NCBI RefSeq assembly: GCF_016860545.1
Contig: NZ_BNEB01000001.1
Span: 434,001 to 498,000 of the forward strand
DNA from: Streptomyces asoensis
GTDB taxonomy: Bacteria > Actinomycetota > Actinomycetes > Streptomycetales > Streptomycetaceae
Direction: 5' to 3'
Length of the DNA stretch: 64,000 nt
Position 1 is the stretch's first letter. Every line of letters begins with the position of its first letter. Below are positions 33,047 to 43,399 of this stretch, in pieces. The notes under the pieces are model-generated. The model ran no database searches. It was not told the DNA's origin and was given only the letters and a program-made list of their open reading frames with translations. The position numbers and the translations under genes were made by a program.

Positions 33047-34018
33047 GTGACCACCGACGCTTCCGCCACGGCAGCCCGTCGACCCGCTGAGCAGGCGCTC
33101 ACCGCGCTCGGACTGGGCGCGCCCGCGCTCGACCCCGCCGACACCTCCTCCCACTCCTTCCCGGGTGGCGGCCGCTGGCGCACCGAGGTCCCTTCGTGCG
33201 AGGGCCCCGAAGCGCTGGCCGTCATCCTCAAGGAGGCCTCGCGCCTCGACGTGCCGATCCACCGGATCAGCCAGGGCAGCGGCGTGTGGATGCTGACCGA
33301 CGCCGAGATCACCGAGATGGTCGACGCCACCGGGGAACGGGACATCGAGCTCTGCCTCTTCACGGGGCCGCGCGGCACCTGGGACATCGGCGGCTCGACC
33401 CGTACCGACTCCAAGGGCGGCGGGCTGCGCGCCCGGGGGCACGACGCCGTGGCCGGATGTGTCGAGGACGCGGTCCGGGCGACGGAGCTGGGCGTCAAGT
33501 GCCTGCTCGTCGCCGACGAGGGCGTGCTGTGGACGCTGCACCGGGCCCGGCTGGCCGGCATCATCCCGGCCGACACGACGCTGAAGGTGTCGGCGCTCAT
33601 CGGCCCGGTCAACCCGGCCGCGTACGCGGTGTACGAGCGGCTCGGCGCCGACTCCGTCAACGTGCCCAGCGACCTGACGCTCGATCACCTCACGGAGATC
33701 CGGCGGGTGTCGGGCGCTCCCATGGACATGTACATCGAGGCCCCCGACGATCTCGGCGGCTACATCCGGATGTACGAGGTGGCCGAGCTGATCCGGCGCG
33801 GTTCACCGCTCTATCTGAAGTTCGGCCTGTCCAAGGCCCCGGGGATCTACCCCTACGGCCACCACATGCGGGACCTGACGCTCTCCACCGCACGGGAGCG
33901 GGTGCGCCGCGGACGGCTCGCCCTCGACCTCCTCGCGCGGCACGGGGCCGACGGGGACATGGCCCCCCTGGGCTCGCGTCTGCCGGGTGAACTGAACCGA
34001 TTCGGCATTCAGTCATAA
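33047..34018 (+). CDS. U32-peptidase-like TIM-barrel protein of unknown function
   Basis: A 323-residue protein. The sequence [58 protein letters not shown] and [18 protein letters not shown] gives an alternating beta/alpha pattern like peptidase family U32 or related barrels, though the U32 zinc-cysteine cluster is absent. Closely similar proteins are, as I recall, always found with sugar ABC importers in Streptomyces, so a catabolic (aldolase- or isomerase-like) role is plausible but unproven. GTG 33047 has GAAGGA 6 nt upstream. It precedes the binding-protein gene by 142 nt. Confidence 0.65.
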   Translation: MTTDASATAARRPAEQALTALGLGAPALDPADTSSHSFPGGGRWRTEVPSCEGPEALAVILKEASRLDVPIHRISQGSGVWMLTDAEITEMVDATGERDIELCLFTGPRGTWDIGGSTRTDSKGGGLRARGHDAVAGCVEDAVRATELGVKCLLVADEGVLWTLHRARLAGIIPADTTLKVSALIGPVNPAAYAVYERLGADSVNVPSDLTLDHLTEIRRVSGAPMDMYIEAPDDLGGYIRMYEVAELIRRGSPLYLKFGLSKAPGIYPYGHHMRDLTLSTARERVRRGRLALDLLARHGADGDMAPLGSRLPGELNRFGIQS

Positions 34019-34160
34019 CGTTCCGGAAACTTGCTTCACAGAAGCCGACACAGGCGCGCAGAATCCCACACATCTTCTCTCGGTCATCCCGGCACCACGT
34101 CCGGGAACGCCCTTCGCACCGCGAGACCGATCCCTGCACACCACATCAAGGATGATGAAC

Positions 34161-35267
34161 ATGCGTAACCGCAGAGCCGCCCTCGCCGCCATAGCCGGAG
34201 CCGCTTCCCTCGCCCTGACCCTGAGCGCCTGCGGGCAGTCCGGTGAGGGCGGCAGCAAGGACGACTCGGGCGACTCCAAGGGCGGGACGATCGGCATCGC
34301 GATGCCGACGAAGTCCTCCGAGCGTTGGATCACCGACGGTGCCAACGTCGAGAAGGACCTCAAGGCCAAGGGCTACAAGACCAAGCTGGTCTTCGGCGAG
34401 GACGACCCCGACCAGCAGGTCTCGCAGATCGAGAACCTGATCACCCAGGGCGTCAAGGCCCTGATCATCGCGGCCATCGACAACAAGTCGCTGAACAACG
34501 TCCTCCAGCAGGCCGCCGACGCCAAGATCCCGGTCATCTCCTACGACCGCCTGATCCTCGGCACGAAGAACGTCGACTACTACGCGTCCTTCGACAACGA
34601 GAAGGTCGGCAAGCTCCAGGCCGGCTACCTCGTCGAAAAGCTGGGCCTGGCGTCCGGCAAGGGCCCCTTCAACATCGAGCTGTTCGCCGGCTCCAACGAC
34701 GACAACAACACCAAGTACTTCTTCAACGGCGCGATGAGCGTGCTCCAGCCGTACATCGACAGCAAGAAGCTCGTGGTCAAGTCCGGCCAGACCAAGATGA
34801 CCCAGGTCACCACCCTGCGCTGGGACGGCGCCACCGCCCAGAAGCGCATGGAGGACATCCTCACCTCGTCGTACAAGAGCGGCCGGGTCGACGCGGTCCT
34901 CTCGCCCTACGACGGCATCTCCATCGGCATCATCGCCGCGCTGAAGTCCGACGGCTACGGCTCCGCCGCCAAGCCCCTGCCGGTCATCAGCGGCCAGGAC
35001 GCCGAGCTGGCCTCCGTGAAGTCGATCATCGCCGGCCAGCAGTCGATGACCGTCTACAAGGACCTGCGCAAGCTCGCCCAGGTCGCCACGGACATGGTCG
35101 ACGCCACCCTGAACGGCAAGAAGCCCGAGATCAACGACACCAAGTCGTACGACAACGGCACCAAGGTCGTCCCCGCCTACCTGCTCCAGCCGGTGAGCGT
35201 CGACAAGACGAACTACGAGAAGGAACTGGTCCAGGGCGGCTACTACACGGCTGACCAGCTCAAGTAA
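34161..35267 (+). CDS. chvE: ChvE-type multiple-monosaccharide-binding lipoprotein
   Basis: A 368-residue sugar receptor of the ChvE/XylF class. The signal peptide ends in a lipobox with Cys (LTLSACGQ), so it is membrane-anchored outside. Ligand-fold landmarks: [52 protein letters not shown], and [15 protein letters not shown]. ChvE relatives bind arabinose, galactose, glucose or xylose. I chose ATG 34161 because AAGGA is 8 nt upstream; ATG codons at 34152 and 34155 overlap that ribosome-binding site. First gene of the three-gene importer chvE-mmsA-mmsB. Confidence 0.9.
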   Translation: MRNRRAALAAIAGAASLALTLSACGQSGEGGSKDDSGDSKGGTIGIAMPTKSSERWITDGANVEKDLKAKGYKTKLVFGEDDPDQQVSQIENLITQGVKALIIAAIDNKSLNNVLQQAADAKIPVISYDRLILGTKNVDYYASFDNEKVGKLQAGYLVEKLGLASGKGPFNIELFAGSNDDNNTKYFFNGAMSVLQPYIDSKKLVVKSGQTKMTQVTTLRWDGATAQKRMEDILTSSYKSGRVDAVLSPYDGISIGIIAALKSDGYGSAAKPLPVISGQDAELASVKSIIAGQQSMTVYKDLRKLAQVATDMVDATLNGKKPEINDTKSYDNGTKVVPAYLLQPVSVDKTNYEKELVQGGYYTADQLK

Positions 35268-35299
35268 GCGTCGACCCACACGGATTGGAAGGCACGACC

Positions 35300-36850
35300 A
35301 TGGCGGGACCCGTCCTGGAAATGCGCTCGATCGTCAAGACCTTTCCCGGCGTAAAAGCGCTGTCGGACGTCACGCTGACTGTCCGTCAGGGCGAGGTCCA
35401 TGCCATCTGCGGTGAGAACGGCGCCGGGAAGTCCACCTTGATGAAGGTGCTCTCCGGCGTCCATCCGCACGGAACCTACGGCGGCGACATCCTCTTCGAG
35501 GAAGAGGTCGTCCAGTTCAAGGACATCCGGGCGAGCGAGCAGCACGGCATCGTCATCATCCACCAGGAACTGGCGCTGTCGCCGTACCTCTCCCTCGCGG
35601 AGAACATCTTCCTCGGCAACGAACACGCCAAGGGCGGGTTCATCGACTGGCGGGAGACCCTGCGGCACGCGACGGAACTGCTGCGCCGGGTCGGTCTCGA
35701 CGACCACCCGGAGACCCGCGTCGCCGACATCGGCGTGGGCAAGCAGCAGCTCGTGGAGATCGCGAAGGCACTGTCGAAGAAGGTGAAGCTGCTCATCCTG
35801 GATGAGCCGACGGCGGCCCTGAACGACGAGGACAGCGGCAAACTCCTGGATCTGATCCTGGAGTTGAAGAAGCAGGGCATCACCTCGATCATCATCTCCC
35901 ACAAGCTCAACGAGATCCGCAAGGTCGCGGACTCGGTGACGATCATCCGCGACGGGCACTCCATCGAGACGCTCGACGTGAAGGCCGCGGAGACGACCGA
36001 GGACCGGATCATCAGCGGCATGGTCGGGCGCGACCTCGACCACCGCTTCCCCGAGCGCACCCCGCACGAGGCGCAGGAGGGCGCGGCCCCGGCCCTGGAG
36101 ATCCGCGACTGGACGGTGCACCACCCGATCGACCAGCAGCGCAAGGTGGTCGACGACGTGTCGATCCAGGTGCGCCGCGGGGAGATCGTCGGCATCGCGG
36201 GCCTCATGGGCGCGGGCCGCACCGAACTGGCCATGAGCGTCTTCGGGCGCAGCTACGGCCGGCACGCGGGCGGCACGGTCCTCAAGGACGGCAAGGAGAT
36301 CCGCACGAAGACGGTCGCCGAGGCCATCGGGCACGGGATCGCCTACGTCACCGAGGACCGCAAGCACTACGGCCTCAACCTCATCGACACGATCAACCGC
36401 AACATCTCGCTGACGGCCCTCGCCAAGGTCGCCAAGCGGGGTGTGGTCGACGAGCACGAGGAGCGGCAGGTCTCCGAGGGCTACCGCAAGTCCATGAACA
36501 TCAAGGCGCCCACCGTCTTCGAGCCCGTGGGCAAGCTGTCCGGCGGCAACCAGCAGAAGGTCGTCCTCAGCAAGTGGATCTTCGCGGGTCCCGACGTGCT
36601 GATCCTGGACGAGCCCACGCGCGGTATCGACGTCGGCGCCAAGTTCGAGATCTACACGGTCATCGACCAGCTGGCCGCCCAGGGCAAGGCGGTCGTCTTC
36701 ATCTCCTCCGAACTGCCCGAACTGCTCGGCATGTGCGACCGCATCTACACGATGGCCGCCGGACGGCTCACGGGCGAGTTCCCGCGGGCCGAGGCCACGC
36801 AGGAAGTGCTGATGCGTCAGATGACGAAGGACAAAGAGGTATCGCGATGA
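35300..36850 (+). CDS. mmsA: Multiple-monosaccharide ABC transporter ATP-binding protein (MmsA/GguA)
   Basis: A 516-residue double-ABC ATPase. First domain: Walker [10 protein letters not shown] (residues 38-46) and Walker [14 protein letters not shown]. Second domain from about residue 260: degenerate Walker [10 protein letters not shown], signature [15 protein letters not shown] and [13 protein letters not shown]. The loop [18 protein letters not shown] and the [15 protein letters not shown] segment are typical of the GguA/XylG branch. ATG 35300 has GGAAGG 7 nt upstream. It ends in an ATGA overlap with the permease gene. Confidence 0.92.
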   Translation: MAGPVLEMRSIVKTFPGVKALSDVTLTVRQGEVHAICGENGAGKSTLMKVLSGVHPHGTYGGDILFEEEVVQFKDIRASEQHGIVIIHQELALSPYLSLAENIFLGNEHAKGGFIDWRETLRHATELLRRVGLDDHPETRVADIGVGKQQLVEIAKALSKKVKLLILDEPTAALNDEDSGKLLDLILELKKQGITSIIISHKLNEIRKVADSVTIIRDGHSIETLDVKAAETTEDRIISGMVGRDLDHRFPERTPHEAQEGAAPALEIRDWTVHHPIDQQRKVVDDVSIQVRRGEIVGIAGLMGAGRTELAMSVFGRSYGRHAGGTVLKDGKEIRTKTVAEAIGHGIAYVTEDRKHYGLNLIDTINRNISLTALAKVAKRGVVDEHEERQVSEGYRKSMNIKAPTVFEPVGKLSGGNQQKVVLSKWIFAGPDVLILDEPTRGIDVGAKFEIYTVIDQLAAQGKAVVFISSELPELLGMCDRIYTMAAGRLTGEFPRAEATQEVLMRQMTKDKEVSR

Positions 36851-38094
36851 GCACGGACGTGACCGACAAGAGCCCGGCGGCGGCACCGCCCGGGAAGAGC
36901 GGGGGCTCTGCCACCGGCGGCGGGCTGCTGCGCCTGGTGCTGGACGGACTGCGGCGCAACATGCGCCAGTACGGCATGCTGATCGCGCTCGGCCTGCTCG
37001 TGGTCCTGTTCCAGGTGTGGACCGGCGGTGACCTGCTGCTCCCCCGCAACGTCTCCAACCTGGTCCTTCAGAACAGCTACATCCTGATCCTCGCGATCGG
37101 CATGATGCTGGTGATCATCGCGGGTCACATCGACCTGTCGGTCGGTTCGGTGACGGCGTTCACGGGCGCCTTCGCGGCCGTCCTCACGGTGCAGCACGAC
37201 GTGGCGTGGCCCGTCGCGCTGGTGCTGTGCCTGGTCGTGGGCGCGGTGGCCGGCGCGGTACAGGGCTTCCTGATCGCCTATCTCGGCATACCCTCCTTCA
37301 TCGTCACCCTCGCGGGCATGCTGCTCTTCCGCGGTCTGACGGAGATCCTCCTGGAGGGCCAGACCCTCGGCCCGTTCCCCGACGGTCTCCAGAAGATGGG
37401 CAACGGCTTCCTGCCGGAGGTCGGCCCGCACACGAACTACCACAACATCACGCTGCTGCTGGGCTTCGCCCTGCTCGCGTTCGTCGTCCTCCAGGAGGTC
37501 CGCGACCGCAAGCGTCAGCAGGAGTTCTCGCTCGACGTGGTGCCGACGAACCTCTTCCTGCTCAAGCTCGTCGCCATCGCCGCCGCGGTGCTCACGGTCA
37601 CGATGCTCCTCGCCAGCTACAAGGGCGCGCCGATCATCCTGATCATCCTCGGCGCGCTGGTCGTCGGCTACGGCTACATCATGCGCAACGCCGTCTTCGG
37701 CCGTCACATCTACGCCATCGGCGGCAACCTGCCGGCGGCGAAGCTGTCCGGCGTGAAGGACAAGAAGGTCACCTTCCTCGTCTTCCTGAACATGGGCGCG
37801 CTCGCGGCCCTGGCGGGTCTGGTGGTCGCGGCCCGGCTGAACGCGGCCTCGCCGAAGGCGGGCCTCAGCTTCGAACTGGAGGCGATCGCCTCGTCGTTCA
37901 TCGGCGGCGCGTCCATGAGCGGCGGTGTCGGCACCGTGCTCGGCGCCATCATCGGTGGTCTCGTCCTCGGTGTGCTGAACAACGGCATGAACCTGCTGAG
38001 CGTCGGCACCGACTGGCAGCAGGTCATCAAGGGCCTCGCCCTGCTGATCGCGGTCGGGTTCGACGTGTGGAACAAGCGCAAGTCAGGTTCCTGA
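36847..38094 (+). CDS. mmsB: Multiple-monosaccharide ABC transporter permease (MmsB/GguB)
   Basis: A 415-residue permease, the long form typical of GguB/XylH with about ten hydrophobic helices. Landmarks: [40 protein letters not shown], an extended periplasmic loop after residue 170 ([15 protein letters not shown]), [20 protein letters not shown] and [19 protein letters not shown]. The protein pairs with itself rather than with a second permease, in contrast to the YtfT/YjfF system in this window. It overlaps mmsA by 4 nt and is followed by a strong terminator. Confidence 0.92.
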   Translation: MSTDVTDKSPAAAPPGKSGGSATGGGLLRLVLDGLRRNMRQYGMLIALGLLVVLFQVWTGGDLLLPRNVSNLVLQNSYILILAIGMMLVIIAGHIDLSVGSVTAFTGAFAAVLTVQHDVAWPVALVLCLVVGAVAGAVQGFLIAYLGIPSFIVTLAGMLLFRGLTEILLEGQTLGPFPDGLQKMGNGFLPEVGPHTNYHNITLLLGFALLAFVVLQEVRDRKRQQEFSLDVVPTNLFLLKLVAIAAAVLTVTMLLASYKGAPIILIILGALVVGYGYIMRNAVFGRHIYAIGGNLPAAKLSGVKDKKVTFLVFLNMGALAALAGLVVAARLNAASPKAGLSFELEAIASSFIGGASMSGGVGTVLGAIIGGLVLGVLNNGMNLLSVGTDWQQVIKGLALLIAVGFDVWNKRKSGS

Positions 38095-38098
38095 GACG

Positions 38099-38130
38099 GA
38101 GCGGGCCCCGCCGGAAGGCGGGGCCCGCTC
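38099..38130 (+). terminator. Strong hairpin terminator after mmsB
   Basis: GAGCGGGCCCCGCC (38099-38112), loop GGAA, and the perfect complement to 38130, followed by TGTTT. This is a near-canonical intrinsic terminator 5 nt after the mmsB stop. Confidence 0.9.
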
Positions 38131-38219
38131 TGTTTCCGGTGCGCCACCCGGAGCCGGGGAGTGCGCCACCGGAGGCCCGGAGCAGCGGACCGAAGGCCGG
38201 ACAAGAAAGGCGGGGCGCG

Positions 38220-39266
38220 GTGAAGACGCTCTTCGGCAAGCTCGCCGACGGCACCGAGATCCACAGCTGGGCGCTGGAGAACGGCGGCACCCGGATGGAG
38301 GTCCTCTCCTGGGGCGCGATCGTGCGGTCCCTGGAGATCCCGGACCGGCGGGGCCGGTACGCCGACGTCTGCCTCGGCTTCGACGAGCTGGACGACTACA
38401 TCACGAAGACGCCGTACTTCGGCGCGCTGATCGGCCGCTACGGCAACCGCATCGCCGGAGGCCGGTTCACCCTCGACGGCGTCGCCCACCAGGTCGACGT
38501 CAACGACGGCGGGAACAGCCTGCACGGCGGCGCCGCCGGCTTCGACCGGCGGGTGTGGGAGGTCGAGCCGTTCACCGAGGGCCCCGACACCGGCCTGCGC
38601 CTGTCCCGCACGAGCCCCGACGGGGAGATGGGGTACCCGGGCACGCTGGAGGTGCAGGTCACGTACACCCTCACCCGGCACGGGGACTGGCGCATCGACT
38701 ACGAGGCCGTCACCGACCGGCCCACGGTCGTCAATCTCACCAGCCACGTCTACTGGAACCTCGCGGGCGAGGGCACCGGCCCGGTCGACGACCACGAGCT
38801 GACGATCGCCGCGTCGCGCTACACACCCGTCGGCCCGGACCTGATCCCCACCGGCGAACTCGCCCCGGTCGCCGGCACACCCTTCGACTTCCGGCGCGCC
38901 ACGAGGATCGGCCAGGGCCTGCGGGCCGGTCACCTCCAGCAGACCCGGGCCCAGGGCTACGACCACAACTGGGTCCTCGACAAGGGCGTCACCGCCGGGC
39001 CGGAACCCGTGGCCACGCTGCGCGACCCGGTCTCCGGCCGCAGCCTGGAGATCGCCACCGACCAGCCGGGGCTCCAGTTCTACTCCGGCAACTTCCTCGA
39101 CGGCACCCTCACCGGCCGGTCCGGCCGCGCCTACCGCCAGGGCGACGCCCTGTGCCTGGAGACCCAGCACTTCCCCGACTCGCCGAACCGCCCCGAGTTC
39201 CCCCCGACGCTGCTGCGACCGGGGCGGACGTACCGGTCGACGACGGTCCACTCGTTCGGCACCTGA
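38220..39266 (+). CDS. Aldose 1-epimerase (second mutarotase)
   Basis: A 348-residue mutarotase paralogous to the one at 11740-12717. His176 ([12 protein letters not shown]) and Glu314 ([17 protein letters not shown]) are the catalytic pair; [12 protein letters not shown] and [16 protein letters not shown] are the sugar-contact motifs. GTG 38220 start, with a purine-rich GAAAGGCGGGG upstream. It follows the importer operon after its terminator, so it is probably transcribed separately, but the context (sugar import) fits converting imported sugar to the anomer the next enzyme needs. Confidence 0.92.
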   Translation: MKTLFGKLADGTEIHSWALENGGTRMEVLSWGAIVRSLEIPDRRGRYADVCLGFDELDDYITKTPYFGALIGRYGNRIAGGRFTLDGVAHQVDVNDGGNSLHGGAAGFDRRVWEVEPFTEGPDTGLRLSRTSPDGEMGYPGTLEVQVTYTLTRHGDWRIDYEAVTDRPTVVNLTSHVYWNLAGEGTGPVDDHELTIAASRYTPVGPDLIPTGELAPVAGTPFDFRRATRIGQGLRAGHLQQTRAQGYDHNWVLDKGVTAGPEPVATLRDPVSGRSLEIATDQPGLQFYSGNFLDGTLTGRSGRAYRQGDALCLETQHFPDSPNRPEFPPTLLRPGRTYRSTTVHSFGT

Positions 39267-39446
39267 CCGCCTGCGCGGCCGGCGGGCCTTCTTCACAGCA
39301 GGACCACAGTTTCTTACCGATTCCTCAGCGGTTGAACAGCCGTCCTCCGACCTTCGTATGTAAGAGCGGCCCGCGCTCCCCCGCGCGGGCCACCCATGAC
39401 GACGGGCCCGGTCGTCCCCGCCGGGCCCGCCCCATACGGAGGTTCC

Positions 39447-41189
39447 ATGGCCGACAACGTCTCCTCGTTGTTCCGCAACACCGCGGCGCACAGCCCGTCG
39501 ATGGCGGCGCTGACACGGGAGGGCGGCGAGGGGGTCGGCCCGGTGGACTTCTGCATACCCTGCAACCCCTACTTCCCCACGCCCGCCATGATGGACACCA
39601 TGGCCGCGCGGCTGCGGGACATCATCACGTACTACCCGAGCGGCGCCGACACGATCACGGCCGAGCTGTGCAACCTGCTCCAACTGCCGCCGCAGGCAGT
39701 GGCGATGGGCAACGGATCGACCGAACTGATCACCTGGATCGACCATCTGCTGGTCCGTGAGTCCCTCGCCGTCCCCGTTCCCACCTTCGGCCGCTGGACC
39801 GACCAGCCCATGGAGACCGGCAAGCGGGTCGACATGTTCCCGCTCCAGGAGTCCAGCGGCTTCGCCCTGGACCTGGCGCAGTACGCCGAGTTCATCCGCA
39901 CCCGGGGCACCAAGGTCGCCGTCATCTGCAACCCGAACAACCCCGACGGCGGCTTCCTGCACAAGCACGCGCTCGTGCAGTTCATGGACGCGATGGCCGA
40001 CCTGGACCTGATCGTCATCGACGAGTCGTTCCTGGAGTTCGCGGACGCGGAGCAGGAACCGAGCGTCGTGCAGGAGGCGATGATCCGGCCGAACGTCATC
40101 GTGCTGCGCAGCCTCGGCAAGAACTTCGGTCTGCACGGCATCCGTTTCGGCTACATGGTCGCCAACCCCTCGCTGGCCGGCCGGGTCCGCTCGATGCTGC
40201 CGAAGTGGAACCTCAACGCCTTCGCCGAGTACGTGGTCTTCATGCTGAAGGAGCACGGCCCCGAGTACGCGCAGAGCCTGATGCAGGTGCGCCGGGACCG
40301 TCTCGACATGGCGAGCCAGCTCAGCGCGCTGCCCGGGCTGACCGTCTACCCCTCGCAGGGGAACTTCCTCTTCGTGCGCCTTCCCGTCGGCGCCGAGGGC
40401 ACCGTGGTCCGCGACCGGCTGCTCAACGAGCACCGCATCCTGGTCCGCGAGTGCGGCAACAAGATCGGTTCGTCCAGCCGCTTCCTGAGACTCGTGGTGC
40501 GCCCCCAGGTGGACGTCCGTCGCCTGGTGTCCGGCCTGGAACAGGTGCTCTACGGGACCAGGAGGGGAGCCGCGGTGCCCGAGCTGAGCGCCGGCGCCGG
40601 CTACAGCTCGGGCACGGCGGCCGTGGACCGCCTGGTCACCAACGGGTCGGGCATGCACGGCCTCGCCGCTCAGGCCATGGGCATGGCGATGCCGGGTCCG
40701 GTCGCGGCCGCCCCGGCTCCTGTCCCGATGGCGGTGCAGTCGGCGGCACCGGCGCAGGCCACCCCGTCCGACGGCGCCGGGATGCCGCTCCCGGCCGCGG
40801 CCCAGGTCTTCCCCCAGTCGGTCCCGGCGCCGGCGATGGCCCCCGTCCCGGCCCCTGCCCCCGCGCCCGCGCCCGCGCCCGCGCCCGCCCCGCCGATGGC
40901 TCCGGCGGCCGCGATGGCCCCGGCCGCGATGGCACCCCCCATGTCCCCGGCGGCGATGTCCCCGGCCGCCATGTCCCCGGCCGCGATGGCACCCGCCATG
41001 GCCCCCGCACCCGCACCGGCCCCCGCACCCGCCCCGCCGATGGGCCCGACACCGCCCGGTGTCCCGGCCCGCGGTGGTCTCACGGCCGCCCAGGTCAGGG
41101 GCACCAACGGCCTGTCCCCCGCCGCCGCGACGGGCTGGCCGAACGCCCAGAGCTGGCCGAACGCCGCGGGAATGGGCCAGGCGGGCTGA
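39447..41189 (+). CDS. PLP-dependent aminotransferase (HisC/CobD-like) with long Ala/Pro/Met-rich tail
   Basis: A 580-residue protein. Residues 1-380 are a fold-type I aminotransferase of the histidinol-phosphate/threonine-phosphate decarboxylase group: [48 protein letters not shown] and the PLP lysine Lys225 in [17 protein letters not shown]. The last 200 residues are low-complexity: Gly/Ala-rich, then repeated APAPAP and MAPAAM/MSPAAM units. No TM segment, so the tail is probably a disordered interaction or spacer region. ATG 39447 has GGAGG 5 nt upstream. Substrate unknown; the gene stands alone and converges with the arabinanase gene. Confidence 0.88.
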   Translation: MADNVSSLFRNTAAHSPSMAALTREGGEGVGPVDFCIPCNPYFPTPAMMDTMAARLRDIITYYPSGADTITAELCNLLQLPPQAVAMGNGSTELITWIDHLLVRESLAVPVPTFGRWTDQPMETGKRVDMFPLQESSGFALDLAQYAEFIRTRGTKVAVICNPNNPDGGFLHKHALVQFMDAMADLDLIVIDESFLEFADAEQEPSVVQEAMIRPNVIVLRSLGKNFGLHGIRFGYMVANPSLAGRVRSMLPKWNLNAFAEYVVFMLKEHGPEYAQSLMQVRRDRLDMASQLSALPGLTVYPSQGNFLFVRLPVGAEGTVVRDRLLNEHRILVRECGNKIGSSSRFLRLVVRPQVDVRRLVSGLEQVLYGTRRGAAVPELSAGAGYSSGTAAVDRLVTNGSGMHGLAAQAMGMAMPGPVAAAPAPVPMAVQSAAPAQATPSDGAGMPLPAAAQVFPQSVPAPAMAPVPAPAPAPAPAPAPAPPMAPAAAMAPAAMAPPMSPAAMSPAAMSPAAMAPAMAPAPAPAPAPAPPMGPTPPGVPARGGLTAAQVRGTNGLSPAAATGWPNAQSWPNAAGMGQAG

Positions 41190-41208
41190 CACCCGCCACG
41201 CACGGCGT

Positions 41209-41243
41209 GACGCCCCGGACGGCCGCCGACCGTCCGGGGCGTC
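41209..41243. terminator. Perfect 14-bp hairpin between convergent genes
   Basis: GACGCCCCGGACGG (41209-41222) and CCGTCCGGGGCGTC (41230-41243) around a 7-nt loop, 19 nt after the aminotransferase gene and 10 nt past the end of the arabinanase gene; likely bidirectional. Confidence 0.85.
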
Positions 41244-41252
41244 GGCGCGGGA

Positions 41253-42269
41253 TCAGTGGGCGACCGGCCAGCCGCTGCTCCAGTCCAGGAGGTTGATCCC
41301 CAGCTTGGGGGTGCCGTTGTCGTTGCCGTCGTAGTAGTGGTAGACGATCAGGTCCCCGTCGGTGTCGTGCAGGATCGACTGCCCGCCGGGCCCGATGACG
41401 CTGCCGTGCGACTCCAGCACCGGGGTGCCGCCGTTGTTCGTCAGGGCGACACCGCTCCTGTCGTAGTACGGCCCGGTGACGGAGGCCGCCCGGCCGACCT
41501 TGACCTTGTAGGTGGAGCCGGTGCCCGCACAGCAGGTGTCGTAGGAGGCGAAGAGGTAGTAGTAGCTGCCGTGCCTGACCACGTAGGGCGCCTCGACGGC
41601 CTTGGTCCCGGTGGGGCGGGCGGCGAGCGAGCGCCGGGCGGTGTCGGAGGCGAGCTGTTTGCCGGTCGACGGGTCGAGCCGGATCATCTTGATCCCCGTC
41701 CACCAACTCCCGAACGACAGCCACCACTTGCCGTCGCCGTCCACGAAGAGGTTCGGGTCGATGGCGTTGTAGTCGCTGGACGTGGACGAGGTGTAGACGG
41801 TGCCGTAGTCGGTCCAGGAGCCGGGCAGGCCGGTGCTCGAACCGGCCAGTCCTATGGCGGACTTGTTGGACCCGAAGGTGGAGACGGCGTAGTACATCAG
41901 GTACTTGCCGCCCTGGTACGAGATGTCGGGCGCCCAGGCCTCCGTGGCGCCGTAGGCGGACCACCAGGCCGGCCGGGTGGAGAAGGCGTCCGCGCCCGCG
42001 CCGAACGCGACGCGGTCGGTGGAGGTGCGGTAGGAGAGACCGCCGCCGGTGGCGTAGAGGAGGTAGCGGCCGGCCGGCGTGCGGATCATCGTCGGGTCGT
42101 GCACGACCGTGGCGCCGGTGACCCTGCCGGGGTCGGGATACGCGGAGGCGGTGGAGGGGACCAGGGCGAGCAGGACCGCCGCCGGGATCGAGAGCAGGGC
42201 GGCCCCGCGGGACCGGCGGGGCGTGCGGGGGACGGGTGGGGTGCGGGGGACGGGTGGGGTGCGGCTCAT
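41253..42269 (-). CDS. Secreted arabinan endo-1,5-alpha-L-arabinosidase (GH43)
   Basis: A 338-residue five-bladed beta-propeller glycosidase that cuts the alpha-1,5-arabinan backbone of plant pectin. The GH43 acidic residues are visible: Asp in VVHDPTMIRTP (base), Asp in AIDPNLFVDGDG (pKa modulator) and Glu in KAVEAPYVVRHG (acid). The N-terminus has two RTPPVP repeats, basic residues, then a hydrophobic signal peptide (SIPAAVLLALVPSTASA), so it is exported. ATG 42269 has AAGGAG 7 nt upstream. Its promoter and tandem operators are shared with the intracellular arabinofuranosidase gene 7.6 kb away, which would finish the degradation. Confidence 0.92.
   Translation of the reverse strand: MSRTPPVPRTPPVPRTPRRSRGAALLSIPAAVLLALVPSTASAYPDPGRVTGATVVHDPTMIRTPAGRYLLYATGGGLSYRTSTDRVAFGAGADAFSTRPAWWSAYGATEAWAPDISYQGGKYLMYYAVSTFGSNKSAIGLAGSSTGLPGSWTDYGTVYTSSTSSDYNAIDPNLFVDGDGKWWLSFGSWWTGIKMIRLDPSTGKQLASDTARRSLAARPTGTKAVEAPYVVRHGSYYYLFASYDTCCAGTGSTYKVKVGRAASVTGPYYDRSGVALTNNGGTPVLESHGSVIGPGGQSILHDTDGDLIVYHYYDGNDNGTPKLGINLLDWSSGWPVAH
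42223..42264. repeat. 18-bp tandem repeat in the arabinanase leader
   Basis: GTGCGGGGGACGGGTGGG occurs at 42223-42240 and 42241-42258, with a partial GTGCGG copy to 42264. On the coding (minus) strand it encodes RTPPVP twice, just after the start codon and before the signal-peptide core. Confidence 0.85.
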
Positions 42270-42302
42270 GCGGACGCTCCTTCGGTGGGGGTTCAGCCGC
42301 CC

Positions 42303-42369
42303 GTTCGTGATTCCGAACGGCAGTCGCGTCGTCGGACGGGACCGTAGGATCGAACCCCTTGCGCGTCAA
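42303..42369 (-). promoter_or_regulatory. Arabinanase promoter with tandem operators
   Basis: On the minus strand TTGACG (42364-42369) and TACGGT (42341-42346) have a 17-bp spacer. Downstream lies GTTCGTGATTCCGAAC (42303-42318), a palindrome with 5-bp arms, and a degenerate copy at 42322-42337 (right arm CGGAC), 19 nt apart. The arrangement is superimposable on that of the arabinofuranosidase gene. Confidence 0.75.
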
Positions 42370-42538
42370 TGACCCGCGCACCCACCCGAAAGTCTTCGAA
42401 AACACCCCGCGCCGACGGGGGTGCGGCCCGCGGCACCGGCCCGCAGGCCCGGCATTTGCCTGGCAAGCACCTTGACGGAGTGCCACTTTGCCGAACTGAC
42501 AGTGTGCCGACAGGAACCGTTCCTACGGTGTCGTGCCC

Positions 42539-43306
42539 ATGACAGACACCTCAGATGCGCGCCCTTCCGTCGCGCGCCGTACCGTACTCGTCGCCTCCGG
42601 CGCGACCGCAGCGGCCCTGGCCGTAGGCGCCGCTGCCACGCCCGAGGCCCCCACGACCGACACGGCCGACGCCGCTCCCGTCGCCGCCGCGGCCGTCTGC
42701 ACCCTCACGAAGGAAATGACCGAAGGGCCCTACTACCTCGACGGACAGTACGTCCGCGCCGACGTCACCGAGGGCAAGGCGGGCGTCCCGCTCAAGCTGA
42801 CGCTCACCGTCGTCGACGACGACACCTGCGTGCCCCTCTCCAACGCGCTCGTGGAGATCTGGCACTGCGACGCCCTCGGCGAGTACTCCGGCTTCGTCGG
42901 CAACAACGGCCACAGCGAACCGGACGACGGCACCTTCCTGCGCGGCGGTGTCCTCACCAACGCCAGCGGTGTCGCCAACATCACCACCGTCTACCCCGGC
43001 TGGTACCGGGGCCGGTGCATCCACATCCACGTCAAGGTGCACACCAACGTCACGCTGACCTCGAACGGCTCCTTCACCGGCGGCCAGGAACTGCACACCG
43101 GCCAGCTCTTCATCAACGAGACCATCACGACGGCCGTCGCGAAAGTCTCCCCGTACTCGACCAACGCGGTCCCCCGCACCACCCTCGCCCAGGACTCCAT
43201 CTACGACGACGGGGGCGCCGCCTCCGGCCTGCTCACCCTGACGGCGCTGGGCAGCACGACCTCCGCCGGCTACACCGGAACGCTGACCCTCGGCGTCGAG
43301 CGCTGA
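42539..43306 (+). CDS. Exported intradiol ring-cleavage dioxygenase
   Basis: A 255-residue secreted protein. The N-terminus has a twin-arginine motif (VARRTVLVASG) and Ala-rich signal, so Tat export is likely. The catalytic core is the intradiol (catechol 1,2-/protocatechuate 3,4-) dioxygenase fold: first Tyr ligand in EGPYYLDGQY, NALVEIWHCDALGEYSGF, and the second Tyr plus two His in YPGWYRGRCIHIHVKV. Known Streptomyces secreted members cleave catechols from lignin or soil phenolics. Start: ATG 42539 lies 9 nt after a TACGGT -10 box (42524-42529); GTG 42533, only 3 nt after it, is less likely. Confidence 0.9.
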   Translation: MTDTSDARPSVARRTVLVASGATAAALAVGAAATPEAPTTDTADAAPVAAAAVCTLTKEMTEGPYYLDGQYVRADVTEGKAGVPLKLTLTVVDDDTCVPLSNALVEIWHCDALGEYSGFVGNNGHSEPDDGTFLRGGVLTNASGVANITTVYPGWYRGRCIHIHVKVHTNVTLTSNGSFTGGQELHTGQLFINETITTAVAKVSPYSTNAVPRTTLAQDSIYDDGGAASGLLTLTALGSTTSAGYTGTLTLGVER

Positions 43307-43320
43307 CCGGCGGCGGCTGA

Positions 43321-43362
43321 GCCGGCCGGGCGTCACCTGGTGCGCGGTGACGCCCGGCCGGC
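43321..43362 (+). terminator. Perfect 17-bp hairpin after the dioxygenase gene
   Basis: GCCGGCCGGGCGTCACC (43321-43337) pairs exactly with 43346-43362 across an 8-nt loop, 14 nt after the stop codon. Confidence 0.85.
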
Positions 43363-43363
43363 A

Positions 43364-43390
43364 CCTCGCGGGGCCCGCGGCCCCGCGAGG
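43364..43390 (-). terminator. Second hairpin, for the converging DUF4360 gene
   Basis: CCTCGCGGGG (43364-43373) and CCCCGCGAGG (43381-43390) pair perfectly around 7 nt, 10 nt past the end of the DUF4360 gene. Two hairpins lie back to back between the convergent genes. Confidence 0.75.
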
Positions 43391-43399
43391 TGGAGCCGC

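Noticed and set aside
40848-41040. Possible CRISPR or minisatellite array in the aminotransferase tail
   Set aside because: The repeats are short codon-phased Ala/Pro/Met runs inside an open frame without spacers.
37710-41192. Minus-strand open frame of 1160 codons across mmsB, the mutarotase and the aminotransferase
   Set aside because: It is the antisense shadow of three genes with clear families; its composition is Gly/His/Arg/Asp-rich without motifs, as expected from high-G+C third positions.
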